IMG/VR virus record: IMGVR_UViG_3300045051_000287 | Location: 1 to 25,892 of that record | DNA: 25,892 bases | Source of the DNA: a virus | Reading direction: 5' to 3' (one strand) | In this document: positions 21,596 through 25,892 of the stretch, one piece after another | Layout: every line of letters begins with the position of its first letter | How positions within the stretch are numbered: position 1 is the stretch's first letter | Notes under the pieces: model-generated | The model's database searches: none | Told to the model about the DNA's origin: nothing | The model's input: the letters and a program-made list of their open reading frames with translations, nothing else | Translations under genes and position numbers: made by a program

Positions 21596-21936
21596 CGGAC
21601 GGTCTCCAGCCATTCGCGGCAGGCTCCAATGAGTTCGTCAGGCGTGCTCGCTCGCATGACGCCGTGTGCGCCCGTCTGAACGCGAAAGATGGGCGGGCCC
21701 AACGTGCCGTCGTGGTCCCCGCCGAGAAAGTAGTGACGCGTTACGTCCGTAGAGATGGGGCCGATGAGCGTCACCGACCAGTCGGTCTCCGCTCCGCCGA
21801 TGTTGAGGGTGGCGTCAGCGAGATTCCAACCGTGGCGAACATCCTCGGGTGTGACCAGCGCTGCGAGCCGCTCGGCAAGGTCGCGTACTGAGTCGCTCGC
21901 GCCGGTCACTGCCCATTCCGATCGCTGCGGCGTCAT
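21592..21936 (-). CDS. Hypothetical protein, 114 aa
   Basis: This alpha/beta protein has an N-terminal helix (SDSVRDLAERLAALVTPEDV), a beta core (ADATLNIGGAETDWSVTLIG and RHYFLGGDHDGTLGPPIFRV) and a closing helix (STPDELIGACREWLETVR). ATG 21936 overlaps the previous stop (ATGA) and the stop overlaps the next start. No family is recognised. Confidence 0.6.
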   Translation of the reverse strand: MTPQRSEWAVTGASDSVRDLAERLAALVTPEDVRHGWNLADATLNIGGAETDWSVTLIGPISTDVTRHYFLGGDHDGTLGPPIFRVQTGAHGVMRASTPDELIGACREWLETVR

Positions 21937-22169
21937 CGCGACGCCCGCTTCACCATGCGCCGGAGCGCCAGGAGCTCGACCAGGGCGGCAGCGTTCAGCA
22001 GCTCATCCGAACGCCACGAGGGATGCGACAGGACCGCGCGGTTCGCCCGGTACCAGCGCCGGTAGCCCCAGCGCATCTTGATCCGCTCCTCGAGAGCAAC
22101 GCTGAGGACGTGTTCCCGGCCCGCCGCTTCGATGGCGTCGCGGGTGATGTCTTCCATCGTTGTGGTCAC
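21933..22169 (-). CDS. Small basic helical protein, 78 aa
   Basis: The start GTG 22169 overlaps the preceding stop (GTGA). The product (MTTTMEDITRDAIEAAGREH, ERIKMRWGYRRWYRANRAVL, LVELLALRRMVKRASR) is helical and Arg/Trp-rich, as in DNA- or RNA-binding peptides. A longer upstream extension in the same frame overlaps two genes and is rejected. Function unknown. Confidence 0.55.
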   Translation of the reverse strand: MTTTMEDITRDAIEAAGREHVLSVALEERIKMRWGYRRWYRANRAVLSHPSWRSDELLNAAALVELLALRRMVKRASR

Positions 22170-22381
22170 GCCGATCGCTCGGTTTCCGTCTCGCTCAGAA
22201 CGATCTCGGTCGCCCGGCGAAGGGTCATCCCGTGAACGGAGGCATCCTCGATCGCGTCGAGGGCGCGGGTCGCCTGTTGGTTGGCGTTGCTGCGGTATAT
22301 GGACGGGACATCGTGCCAGCACAACTCCCGCGCGATCCGGGTGTGCAACACGGCCCGTTGGCGGGGCGTGAACTTCGGCAT
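22166..22381 (-). CDS. Small hypothetical protein, 71 aa
   Basis: The second gene after the promoter. ATG 22381 has GGGGAG 10 nt upstream in the repeated ribosome-site box. The product is helical: MPKFTPRQRAVLHTRIAREL, IYRSNANQQATRALDAIEDA, TLRRATEIVLSETETERSA. No motif is recognised; a small early regulator or DNA-binding protein is possible. Confidence 0.6.
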   Translation of the reverse strand: MPKFTPRQRAVLHTRIARELCWHDVPSIYRSNANQQATRALDAIEDASVHGMTLRRATEIVLSETETERSA

Positions 22382-22386
22382 GGTGT

Positions 22387-22400
22387 GGCTTCTCCCCTTC
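22387..22400 (-). promoter_or_regulatory. Ribosome-site box, copy 2
   Basis: This 14-nt sequence is identical to 21411-21424 and lies upstream of the ATG at 22381. Re-use of the box shows a common strong translation signal for early genes, or copying of gene starts. Confidence 0.6.
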
Positions 22401-22407
22401 GATGTGA

Positions 22408-22599
22408 CTAGCGCTTCGGTTTAGGTGCCGGCCGACTGGTCCCGAAGCCGGCCCGCGAAACGGGCTCAACGGTCGGGATGGTGGCGTGGTTGGTCGCCGG
22501 GGTCCAGGTCCCGATCGTGTGCCCGTTGACGGTCACGATGGTCGGGACACGGAGGCTGGCGTACCGCTTGCGGAACTCCGCGCTAGGGATGGTGTCCAT
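22408..22599 (-). CDS. Phd/YefM-like small protein, first gene of the leaderless operon
   Basis: This 63-aa protein reads MDTIPSAEFRKRYASLRVPT followed by IVTVNGHTIGTWTP, a helix then a strand pair with the spacing of Phd/YefM-type antitoxin DNA-binding domains (SAxEFRxxxxxL, V-x-NG-x-x-I). The C-terminal 30 residues are Pro/Thr/Arg-rich. No toxin gene is recognised next to it, so it may be a stand-alone regulator. The ATG at 22599 would be the first mRNA base if the promoter is read as placed, so no ribosome site is expected and none is seen. It could repress its own operator; this is inference. Confidence 0.45.
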   Translation of the reverse strand: MDTIPSAEFRKRYASLRVPTIVTVNGHTIGTWTPATNHATIPTVEPVSRAGFGTSRPAPKPKR

Positions 22600-22605
22600 A
22601 GCAAG

Positions 22606-22634
22606 ATTGTACGCGCCTGTACGCGCGCGTGCAA
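22606..22634 (-). promoter_or_regulatory. Sigma70-type promoter for a leaderless transcript
   Basis: Reading the minus strand, TTGCAC (22634-22629) and TACAAT (22611-22606) are 17 bp apart, both close to consensus. The ATG of the next gene begins 7 nt after the -10, at the expected +1. It lies in the only clear promoter-sized gap of the right half (22600-22638). It should drive the chain of overlapping genes from 22599 leftwards, including the recombination, replication and modification genes. Confidence 0.75.
22607..22634. promoter_or_regulatory. Operator-like palindrome and 10-bp direct repeat
   Basis: TTGTACGCGC (22607-22616) and GCGCGTGCAA (22625-22634) form an inverted repeat with 9 of 10 matches and an 8-bp spacer. 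It spans the space from the -10 to the -35. Overlaid on it, TGTACGCGC occurs twice exactly 10 bp apart (22608 and 22618), one DNA turn. A repressor bound here would block the promoter. The TGTAC core resembles known YefM operator cores, and the first gene resembles Phd/YefM proteins. Confidence 0.6.
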
Positions 22635-22638
22635 GCCC

Positions 22639-22824
22639 CTACCTGTAGTTCCAGAGGTCATCCATCGGCGCGTACGGAACCTCGAACGGCCCCGGTGTGA
22701 CCAGCACGGGCGCCGGCGTCACGTCCGGGAAGCGCGCCTCATCCACTGCGGGATTCCACGCAACGGTGAACGTCACGACCAGCCAGCCCGCGAGGAAGGC
22801 CAGGAAGCGGCGAGGGTTTACCAT
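22639..22824 (-). CDS. Small membrane-anchored protein, 61 aa
   Basis: The protein MVNPRRFLAFLAGWLVVTFT has a positively charged start and one hydrophobic helix (about 7-24), then a Pro/Val/Asp-rich tail (DVTPAPVLVTPGPFEVPYAP) that would lie outside the membrane. It overlaps the previous gene by 7 bp. It is the last gene before the promoter gap. Function unknown; superinfection exclusion or an envelope-associated role is possible but unproven. Confidence 0.6.
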   Translation of the reverse strand: MVNPRRFLAFLAGWLVVTFTVAWNPAVDEARFPDVTPAPVLVTPGPFEVPYAPMDDLWNYR

Positions 22825-23009
22825 TCACCTTGGACGGGCTGGAGCACGCCATCCCGGAAGACATAGCGCTGGATAGTGGAGCTGCTCTGCATCGTCGGCT
22901 CCCACGTGATCCGCCAATCATCGAGCGGCGCCGCGGCCTCCACGTCATGCGCTCGGAGCTTCCATGCCAGGACCGCGAACCCGATCGCCGCGAGCACGAC
23001 CCAGCGCAT
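22818..23009 (-). CDS. Small secreted or membrane-anchored protein, 63 aa
   Basis: The protein MRWVVLAAIGFAVLAWKLRA begins with a signal-anchor-like helix. The exposed part (DDWRITWEPTMQSSSTIQRY, then VFRDGVLQPVQGEW) looks like a small beta-hairpin domain. The ATG at 23009 has GGGGAGGGG upstream and is separated by 2 bp from the preceding TAG. It forms a pair with the next small membrane gene. No lipobox is seen. Function unknown. Confidence 0.6.
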   Translation of the reverse strand: MRWVVLAAIGFAVLAWKLRAHDVEAAAPLDDWRITWEPTMQSSSTIQRYVFRDGVLQPVQGEW

Positions 23010-23011
23010 CC

Positions 23012-23443
23012 CTACCCCTCCCCGAGCTGGCGGTCGATGGCGGCGAGGACGTCTCGGCGTTCGACCATGAAACGGCGCGGCGTCACGTCGTCGAACTCAA
23101 AGGCCAGCCCCTCTACCACCCCTCGCAGCGCCAGGGCGTCACGGCGGCCACGGGTGACCTCCGGTGGAAACTTGGAGCACGGGACCTTCTGAACGCTCTC
23201 GATCCCCTCGATGAAGTGCCAGCCATGCACCGCCGCGCTCTCGTGGTAGTCGCAGGCGGGCGGCGTCTCACCCCACCAATGAACATCGTGCTTCACCGCA
23301 AGGGCGAGGACCCGGAGTTCCCACGGCATGGGCTCATCAGCATCCCAGCTCATCCGTTCGACCGCGCCTTCCTCGATGGCCTTGGTGAATGCCAGCAGGT
23401 CGTCGGCGTAGACTTTCTCGGGCTCCGGGCCACTCGGACTCAC
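23012..23443 (-). CDS. Hypothetical protein, 143 aa
   Basis: The start GTG 23443 has GGAGG 6 nt upstream, and both lie inside the 22-bp repeat shared with the methyltransferase start. The product (MSPSGPEPEKVYADDLLAFT, EEGAVERMSWDADEPMPWEL, CDYHESAAVHGWHFIEGIES) ends in a charged region. No family is recognised. Its first 107 bp overlap the open end of the methyltransferase frame. The strong ribosome site makes this the better-supported start. Confidence 0.65.
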   Translation of the reverse strand: MSPSGPEPEKVYADDLLAFTKAIEEGAVERMSWDADEPMPWELRVLALAVKHDVHWWGETPPACDYHESAAVHGWHFIEGIESVQKVPCSKFPPEVTRGRRDALALRGVVEGLAFEFDDVTPRRFMVERRDVLAAIDRQLGEG

Positions 23444-24134
23444 GGGTGACCTCCAGGTGACGGATGAGCTGTGCGCCGATCCACTCGGTGTAGGCCGGGG
23501 GGATGGCCTCGGCAAGTTCTCGCCAGTCCATCCAGTCGATGCCCATCGCCACACGCGCTTCCTCGATCGAGGCGGCGGCACGTTGGCGGCTGCCGTCCTT
23601 TCGTTGCCAGAGCCATCGACCATCCGGCCGTTCGCCATAGACGCCGAGGGGATATTCGACGGGCGGACCCCACGACAACATCAGCAACTGGTTCGACTCA
23701 AAGAGCCGTGGGCGCTGGACGCCGAGGCCGAACATTCCGCCGTGGAGAACGACCCCCTGAACAGGGGAGCCCGGCACGTTCTCGAGAACCCACGGCGCAG
23801 CGGTCCGATCCGCCGGACCGGTTCCTTTCAGGAGCGTCCGTGTGATCCCAACGAGATCGGGATGCCCGTCCGCCTTGCCACCGCGGTCGCGCCAGCGGTT
23901 AGAGACATTCGTGTACGCCTGACATGGCGGGGAGGCGTGGTAGGCGTCGAAGCCCCTACCAGACCCGGTGAGCATCACCTGAACCGCATCTGCCTCCCAG
24001 AACTCGAACGGGTAGTGCGGCTGGGGTTTGATATCCACCCCCACCACGTCGAAGCCCGCCCGGTGGTAGCCCATCGCGGCCCCGCCGGCGCCGCAGAACA
24101 GGTCGAGCAACCGGGGTCGGCTACTCGGACTCAC
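23337..24134 (-). CDS. C5-cytosine DNA methyltransferase (Dcm type)
   Basis: This 265-aa open frame has motif I DLFCGAGGA (11-19), motif IV SPPCQAY with catalytic Cys71, motif VI ENVPG (118-122), motif VIII QRPRLF (140-145) and motif X-like IPPAYTEWIGAQLI. The target-recognition part between VIII and X is short (about 70 residues), so the enzyme is compact. The natural end is probably LEVTRESE, the same sequence that ends the upstream gene; here the stop is TGG instead of TAG, adding about 30 nonsense-like residues that overlap the next gene. It methylates cytosine in an unknown target, likely to evade host restriction. Confidence 0.9.
   Translation of the reverse strand: MSPSSRPRLLDLFCGAGGAAMGYHRAGFDVVGVDIKPQPHYPFEFWEADAVQVMLTGSGRGFDAYHASPPCQAYTNVSNRWRDRGGKADGHPDLVGITRTLLKGTGPADRTAAPWVLENVPGSPVQGVVLHGGMFGLGVQRPRLFESNQLLMLSWGPPVEYPLGVYGERPDGRWLWQRKDGSRQRAAASIEEARVAMGIDWMDWRELAEAIPPAYTEWIGAQLIRHLEVTRESEWPGARESLRRRPAGIHQGHRGRRGRTDELGC
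23432..23453. repeat. 22-bp direct repeat, copy 1 (end of methyltransferase)
   Basis: It is a perfect copy of 24123-24144. It encodes VTRES-type residues in the methyltransferase frame and, in another frame, provides the GAGG ribosome site and GTG start of the 143-aa protein. Confidence 0.9.
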
Positions 24135-24648
24135 GGGTGACCTCTAGACGGGCGGCGAGTTCGTCGACGGCATAGCCGATCTCGCGGACCATTCGTTGCA
24201 GCGTTTCGCGCGCCGCGTCCAGCCCGTCTGTCGGTGACACCGGCACGAACGGATTGCCCTGCTCGCGGATTTCCAGCGCCCGCTCACGCCACGTTCGGAG
24301 CGACAGGCCGAGGATTTCCGCGCCCCGGTTGGCGGTGATGGTTTCGGACCGGATGGCCGCATCGACGAGGTATTCGATCGCGTCCCAATCGAGACCCTGA
24401 TCCCGGCGCAGCCCGTCTGTCGGTGACACCGGGAGGGCGGCTTCGATGGCGGCATGGAGTCGCCGGAGTTCCTGTTGCAGATATGCCTCGGGCGCGGTGC
24501 GGGCGATGAACCACAGGCCCTCGTCCTCGGCCTGCTCATCGACAAGGTGTCGCAGGTCGGCAGTCACGGTTCGGCTCGGGCTAGGGGCGGTCATCGGAGG
24601 GTCCGGCTCGACGTAGCCGCGCATCCGGTCAAAGGCTGGTCGGCTCAT
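24121..24648 (-). CDS. Hypothetical protein with HTH-like segment, 175 aa
   Basis: The ATG at 24648 overlaps the previous stop (ATGA). The order is MSRPAFDRMRGYVEPDPP, an internal MTAPSPSRT block identical to the start of the neighbouring gene, helices, PVSPTDGL, a helix-turn-helix-like EILGLSLRTWRERAL, a second PVSPTDGL and LEVTRESE at the end. The HTH-like stretch recalls UPF0175 or FIS-like folds, but no family is clear. It appears to be a mosaic: a short MSR-type leader joined in frame to an MTAPSPSRT-type protein. Confidence 0.6.
   Translation of the reverse strand: MSRPAFDRMRGYVEPDPPMTAPSPSRTVTADLRHLVDEQAEDEGLWFIARTAPEAYLQQELRRLHAAIEAALPVSPTDGLRRDQGLDWDAIEYLVDAAIRSETITANRGAEILGLSLRTWRERALEIREQGNPFVPVSPTDGLDAARETLQRMVREIGYAVDELAARLEVTRESE
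24123..24144. repeat. 22-bp direct repeat, copy 2 (start of methyltransferase)
   Basis: It is identical to 23432-23453. It holds the end of the 175-aa gene (LEVTRESE) and the ribosome site plus GTG start of the methyltransferase. The two copies are 691 bp apart and bracket the enzyme. Confidence 0.9.
24221..24243. repeat. 23-bp repeat within one gene, copy 1
   Basis: It is identical to 24410-24432 (189 bp away). Both copies encode PVSPTDGL in the 175-aa protein, suggesting an internal duplicated linker. Confidence 0.85.
24410..24432. repeat. 23-bp repeat within one gene, copy 2
   Basis: It is identical to 24221-24243 and in the same reading frame. Confidence 0.85.
24567..24598. repeat. 32-bp repeat (MTAPSPSRT block), internal copy
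   Basis: It is identical to 25016-25047. Here it is inside a longer frame; in the other copy it forms the start of a gene. Confidence 0.9.
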
Positions 24649-25043
24649 TCCTTCTCCTTGCCGGTGCTTGTGGCGAGGGCGGCGCGGGCCAGATCGCGCA
24701 TTCGCCATTGCTGGTTCCGCGTGGCCTGTTCCCAGCGGTTGTCGCGTCGCCGCATGGCCCGATAGAGGTCGTCACACATCGTCGAAAGGTGACCGGGGAT
24801 CGACTTGATCCGCTTGCATTCCGCGCAGTCCGAGTGGTCCGGCAGCGACTCGTCCACCGCCTCCGGCTCCATGTCTCGGATCGCTTCCAGCGCCGTTCGC
24901 AGCCCGTCCAATCCGGCAGACGATGCGGGGGCTCGCCAAGAACCGGGGCACTCGTAGCCCTCGCCCTGACCGCTGTACGTCGCCATCCAGCCACTACAGC
25001 CGGGGCAATGAGTCTCGGTTCGGCTCGGGCTAGGGGCGGTCAT
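24645..25043 (-). CDS. Cys-rich protein with zinc-ribbon-like pairs, 132 aa
   Basis: The protein begins MTAPSPSRTETHCPGCSGWM, with CPGC and a later ECPG, then ASSAGLDGLRTALEAI, then DCAECKRI and a helical end finishing ARAALATSTGKEKE. The N-terminal CPGC...C pattern suits a rubredoxin-like or zinc-ribbon site and the CAEC a second one. ATG 25043 overlaps the previous stop (ATGA). Three segments are duplicated in neighbouring genes: the start, the GLDGLR linker and the ALATST tail. Function unknown. Confidence 0.6.
   Translation of the reverse strand: MTAPSPSRTETHCPGCSGWMATYSGQGEGYECPGSWRAPASSAGLDGLRTALEAIRDMEPEAVDESLPDHSDCAECKRIKSIPGHLSTMCDDLYRAMRRRDNRWEQATRNQQWRMRDLARAALATSTGKEKE
24662..24683. 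repeat. 22-bp repeat (ALATST gene end), copy 1
   Basis: It is identical to 25206-25227 and encodes AALATST near the end of the 132-aa protein, just before a gene starting MSR. Confidence 0.88.
24886..24932. repeat. 47-bp repeat (ASSAGLDGLR linker), copy 1
   Basis: It matches 25397-25443 at 46 of 47 positions (T/C difference at 24896 and 25407). It encodes the PASSAGLDGLR-type linker of the 132-aa protein. Confidence 0.9.
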
Positions 25044-25047
25044 CGGA
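25016..25047. repeat. 32-bp repeat (MTAPSPSRT block), gene-start copy
   Basis: It is identical to 24567-24598. It includes the ATG at 25043 and the first nine codons of the 132-aa Cys-rich protein. Confidence 0.9.
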
Positions 25048-25192
25048 CTTCACTTTCGTACTGTCGGCACCACTTGCAGCGGCGCTCGGTGTACGGGTGC
25101 TCGGGCGTGGACATCGTGCCGGGGACTTCCTCCCAGCGATGACGCCAGCCGCCCTTCGGGTTGCGGTAGCACTGGATCACGATGCGGCTCAT
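25040..25192 (-). CDS. Small protein with CxxC, 50 aa
   Basis: The start ATG 25192 overlaps the previous stop (ATGA), and the stop overlaps the next ATG (ATGA). The product MSRIVIQCYRNPKGGWRHRW, with HPYTERRCKWCRQYESEVR at the end, is basic and has CKWC, so one zinc site is possible. It starts with MSR like its counterpart at 24648. Function unknown. Confidence 0.55.
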   Translation of the reverse strand: MSRIVIQCYRNPKGGWRHRWEEVPGTMSTPEHPYTERRCKWCRQYESEVR

Positions 25193-25614
25193 GCTCGCGG
25201 CTCCTCGGTGCTTGTGGCGAGGGCGGCACGGAGCCGGTCGAGGATTGCGTCAGAGCACAGGTCATCGCACCCGTGCTGATCCTGCGGTCCATCGCCGGGC
25301 ATCCCGCCGCTACGAAGGTGCGGCCAGCCCTCAGGGAGCGGCGCGAGAAGGTGGTCACGTATCGCCCGCTCGTGGGCATCGCGGAAGTCGTCAGAGTCCA
25401 GCGCCGCTCGCAGCCCGTCCAATCCGGCAGACGATGCGGGGGCGGCGGCTTCGGCTCGTTCCAAGTCGTCGAGCACCTGAAGGATCGCGGTCGCGCTGTG
25501 TAACGAGAGAAACAGCGTGCCACCGGGATACGGCCGCTTCTCGATCGCCAATCGCTCGGTTGCGAGACGCCGCAGCCATTCGCGGTCCGTTTCTGTGCGT
25601 AGCTCACCGGCCAT
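25189..25614 (-). CDS. Hypothetical protein, 141 aa
   Basis: ATG 25614 has AGGTGGG upstream and overlaps the previous gene by 11 bp. The sequence is helical: MAGELRTETDREWLRRLATE, SATAILQVLDDLERAEAAAP, ASSAGLDGLRAALDS, a His/Cys-containing loop (DGPQDQHGCDDLCSD) and a tail RLRAALATSTEEPRA. It shares the GLDGLR linker and ALATST tail with the next large gene and the MAGE start with the previous one. A longer frame upstream reads through the neighbouring gene and is rejected. Confidence 0.6.
   Translation of the reverse strand: MAGELRTETDREWLRRLATERLAIEKRPYPGGTLFLSLHSATAILQVLDDLERAEAAAPASSAGLDGLRAALDSDDFRDAHERAIRDHLLAPLPEGWPHLRSGGMPGDGPQDQHGCDDLCSDAILDRLRAALATSTEEPRA
25206..25227. repeat. 22-bp repeat (ALATST gene end), copy 2
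   Basis: It is identical to 24662-24683 and encodes AALATST near the end of the 141-aa protein, again just before a gene starting MSR. Confidence 0.88.
25397..25443. repeat. 47-bp repeat (ASSAGLDGLR linker), copy 2
   Basis: It is the partner of 24886-24932 in the 141-aa protein. Flanking sequences are unrelated, so only the linker is shared. Confidence 0.9.
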
Positions 25615-25621
25615 CGGTTCC
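25602..25621. repeat. 20-bp repeat at a gene junction, copy 1
   Basis: The minus strand GGAACCGATGGCCGGTGAGC serves two frames at once: it ends one gene (GTDGR stop) and starts the next (ATG, MAGE). It is identical to 25783-25802. Confidence 0.88.
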
Positions 25622-25795
25622 CACCTTCCACTTCCGAGCGTGCTGCCAGCAGGCCCGCCACAGCCCATCCCCGAGATCGACGGTCGCTCGCCGAGAACAC
25701 TGGTCATGCTTGCGAACGATGGCGGGACACCAAGCGTTGTGAACGATCTCGACACCGTTCCGCCACTCCACGATAGGCGGGGGCTCACCGGCCAT
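25604..25795 (-). CDS. Small Cys/Trp-rich protein, 63 aa
   Basis: ATG 25795 is chosen because GGAGG stands 5 nt upstream; an ATG ten codons earlier is weaker. The product MAGEPPPIVEWRNGVEIVHN, AWCPAIVRKHDQCSRRAT, LWRACWQHARKW and the ending VGTDGR has three Cys and several His, so zinc binding is possible. Function unknown. The ending GTDGR is identical to that of the preceding partial gene. Confidence 0.55.
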   Translation of the reverse strand: MAGEPPPIVEWRNGVEIVHNAWCPAIVRKHDQCSRRATVDLGDGLWRACWQHARKWKVGTDGR

Positions 25796-25802
25796 CGGTT
25801 CC
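25783..25802. repeat. 20-bp repeat at a gene junction, copy 2
   Basis: It is identical to 25602-25621 and again ends a gene with GTDGR and starts the next with MAGE. Confidence 0.88.
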
Positions 25803-25892
25803 TCCCAAGCCCAACACCGTGACAATCCGAGCCGTCTGCCAGGCGCGTTCCTTGGAACGAGCGGCGGCGGCGGCGACGTAGGCGGCGGCGTT
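25785..25892 (-). CDS. C-terminal end of an upstream gene (partial)
   Basis: The last 35 codons of a gene enter from the right edge: an Ala-rich helix (NAAAYVAAAAARSKERAWQT) then ARIVTVLGLGGTDGR and TGA. The stop lies 11 bp inside the next gene. The Ala-run comes from a GCC-rich stretch near the window end. Its function cannot be judged. Confidence 0.5.
   Translation of the reverse strand, partial: NAAAYVAAAAARSKERAWQTARIVTVLGLGGTDGR

Noticed and set aside
22408-22599. A toxin-antitoxin pair starting with the Phd/YefM-like protein
   Set aside because: No RelE/YoeB/Doc-like toxin motif is visible in the next small genes, so only an antitoxin-like regulator is claimed.
23337-24134. A complete restriction-modification system around the C5 methyltransferase
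   Set aside because: The flanking frames show no endonuclease motif, and the repeats suggest a solitary methyltransferase cassette.
24221-25443. CRISPR array from the repeated segments in the right arm
   Set aside because: Repeats differ from each other, are in coding frames, and are not separated by uniform spacers.
25858-25892. GCC/GGC-rich stretch as a functional repeat
   Set aside because: It is simply an Ala-rich coding end of the partial gene, without a fixed unit length.

Overview
The window looks like part of a high-GC, tailed double-stranded DNA phage (Caudoviricetes, HK97-fold capsid), either a free phage or a prophage fragment. No integrase, tRNA, rRNA, attachment site or CRISPR array was seen. 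Nearly every gene is on the minus strand and reads from position 25892 towards 1. Genes are packed with ATGA or GTGA stop/start overlaps and use GTG starts often. Two promoter-like boxes place the -10 hexamer 5-6 nt before an ATG, which implies leaderless mRNAs. This fits an actinobacterial or similar high-GC host, but the host is an inference.

Layout in transcription order. Right arm (25892-22639): small accessory proteins, several with Cys pairs, a C5-cytosine DNA methyltransferase, and two small membrane-anchored proteins. This arm is stitched together by 20-47 bp repeats that lie on gene ends, gene starts and linkers. A promoter with an operator-like palindrome (22606-22634) then drives a leaderless first gene with a Phd/YefM-like look. 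Next come small early proteins, an ERF/Rad52-like candidate annealing protein, a winged-helix protein, Cys-rich small proteins, a candidate replication protein, a helicase, and a beta-class DNA methyltransferase whose start overlaps the helicase end (22599-16179).

The structural block follows (15963-1): Cys-rich and hydrophobic microproteins, small and large terminase, a small membrane protein, a portal fused to a MuF-like domain, a small protein, a prohead protease candidate with an extra N-terminal domain, and the major capsid protein. Straight after the capsid gene, without leaving the overlap chain, come eight genes (8568-2663). They encode two GT2 glycosyltransferases, an SDR sugar epimerase/dehydratase, a stand-alone asparagine-synthetase-type amide ligase domain, an SGNH hydrolase, a left-handed beta-helix acyltransferase, a small unknown protein and a GT4 glycosyltransferase. 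The head-tail connector resumes the structural order, followed by an antisense HNH homing-type endonuclease, a Cys-rich microprotein, an HK97 gp10-like protein, a tail-terminator-position protein and the start of a probable tail tube gene.

The most interesting candidate system is the glycan-type cassette embedded in the head operon. Its position suggests it makes or attaches a modified sugar (epimerised, amidated, acylated) to the virion in step with capsid production, although a host-surface target is not excluded. Also notable are the boundary repeats of the right arm, the repeat-flanked methyltransferase, the leaderless operator-promoter, and the HNH gene fitted exactly between its neighbours.
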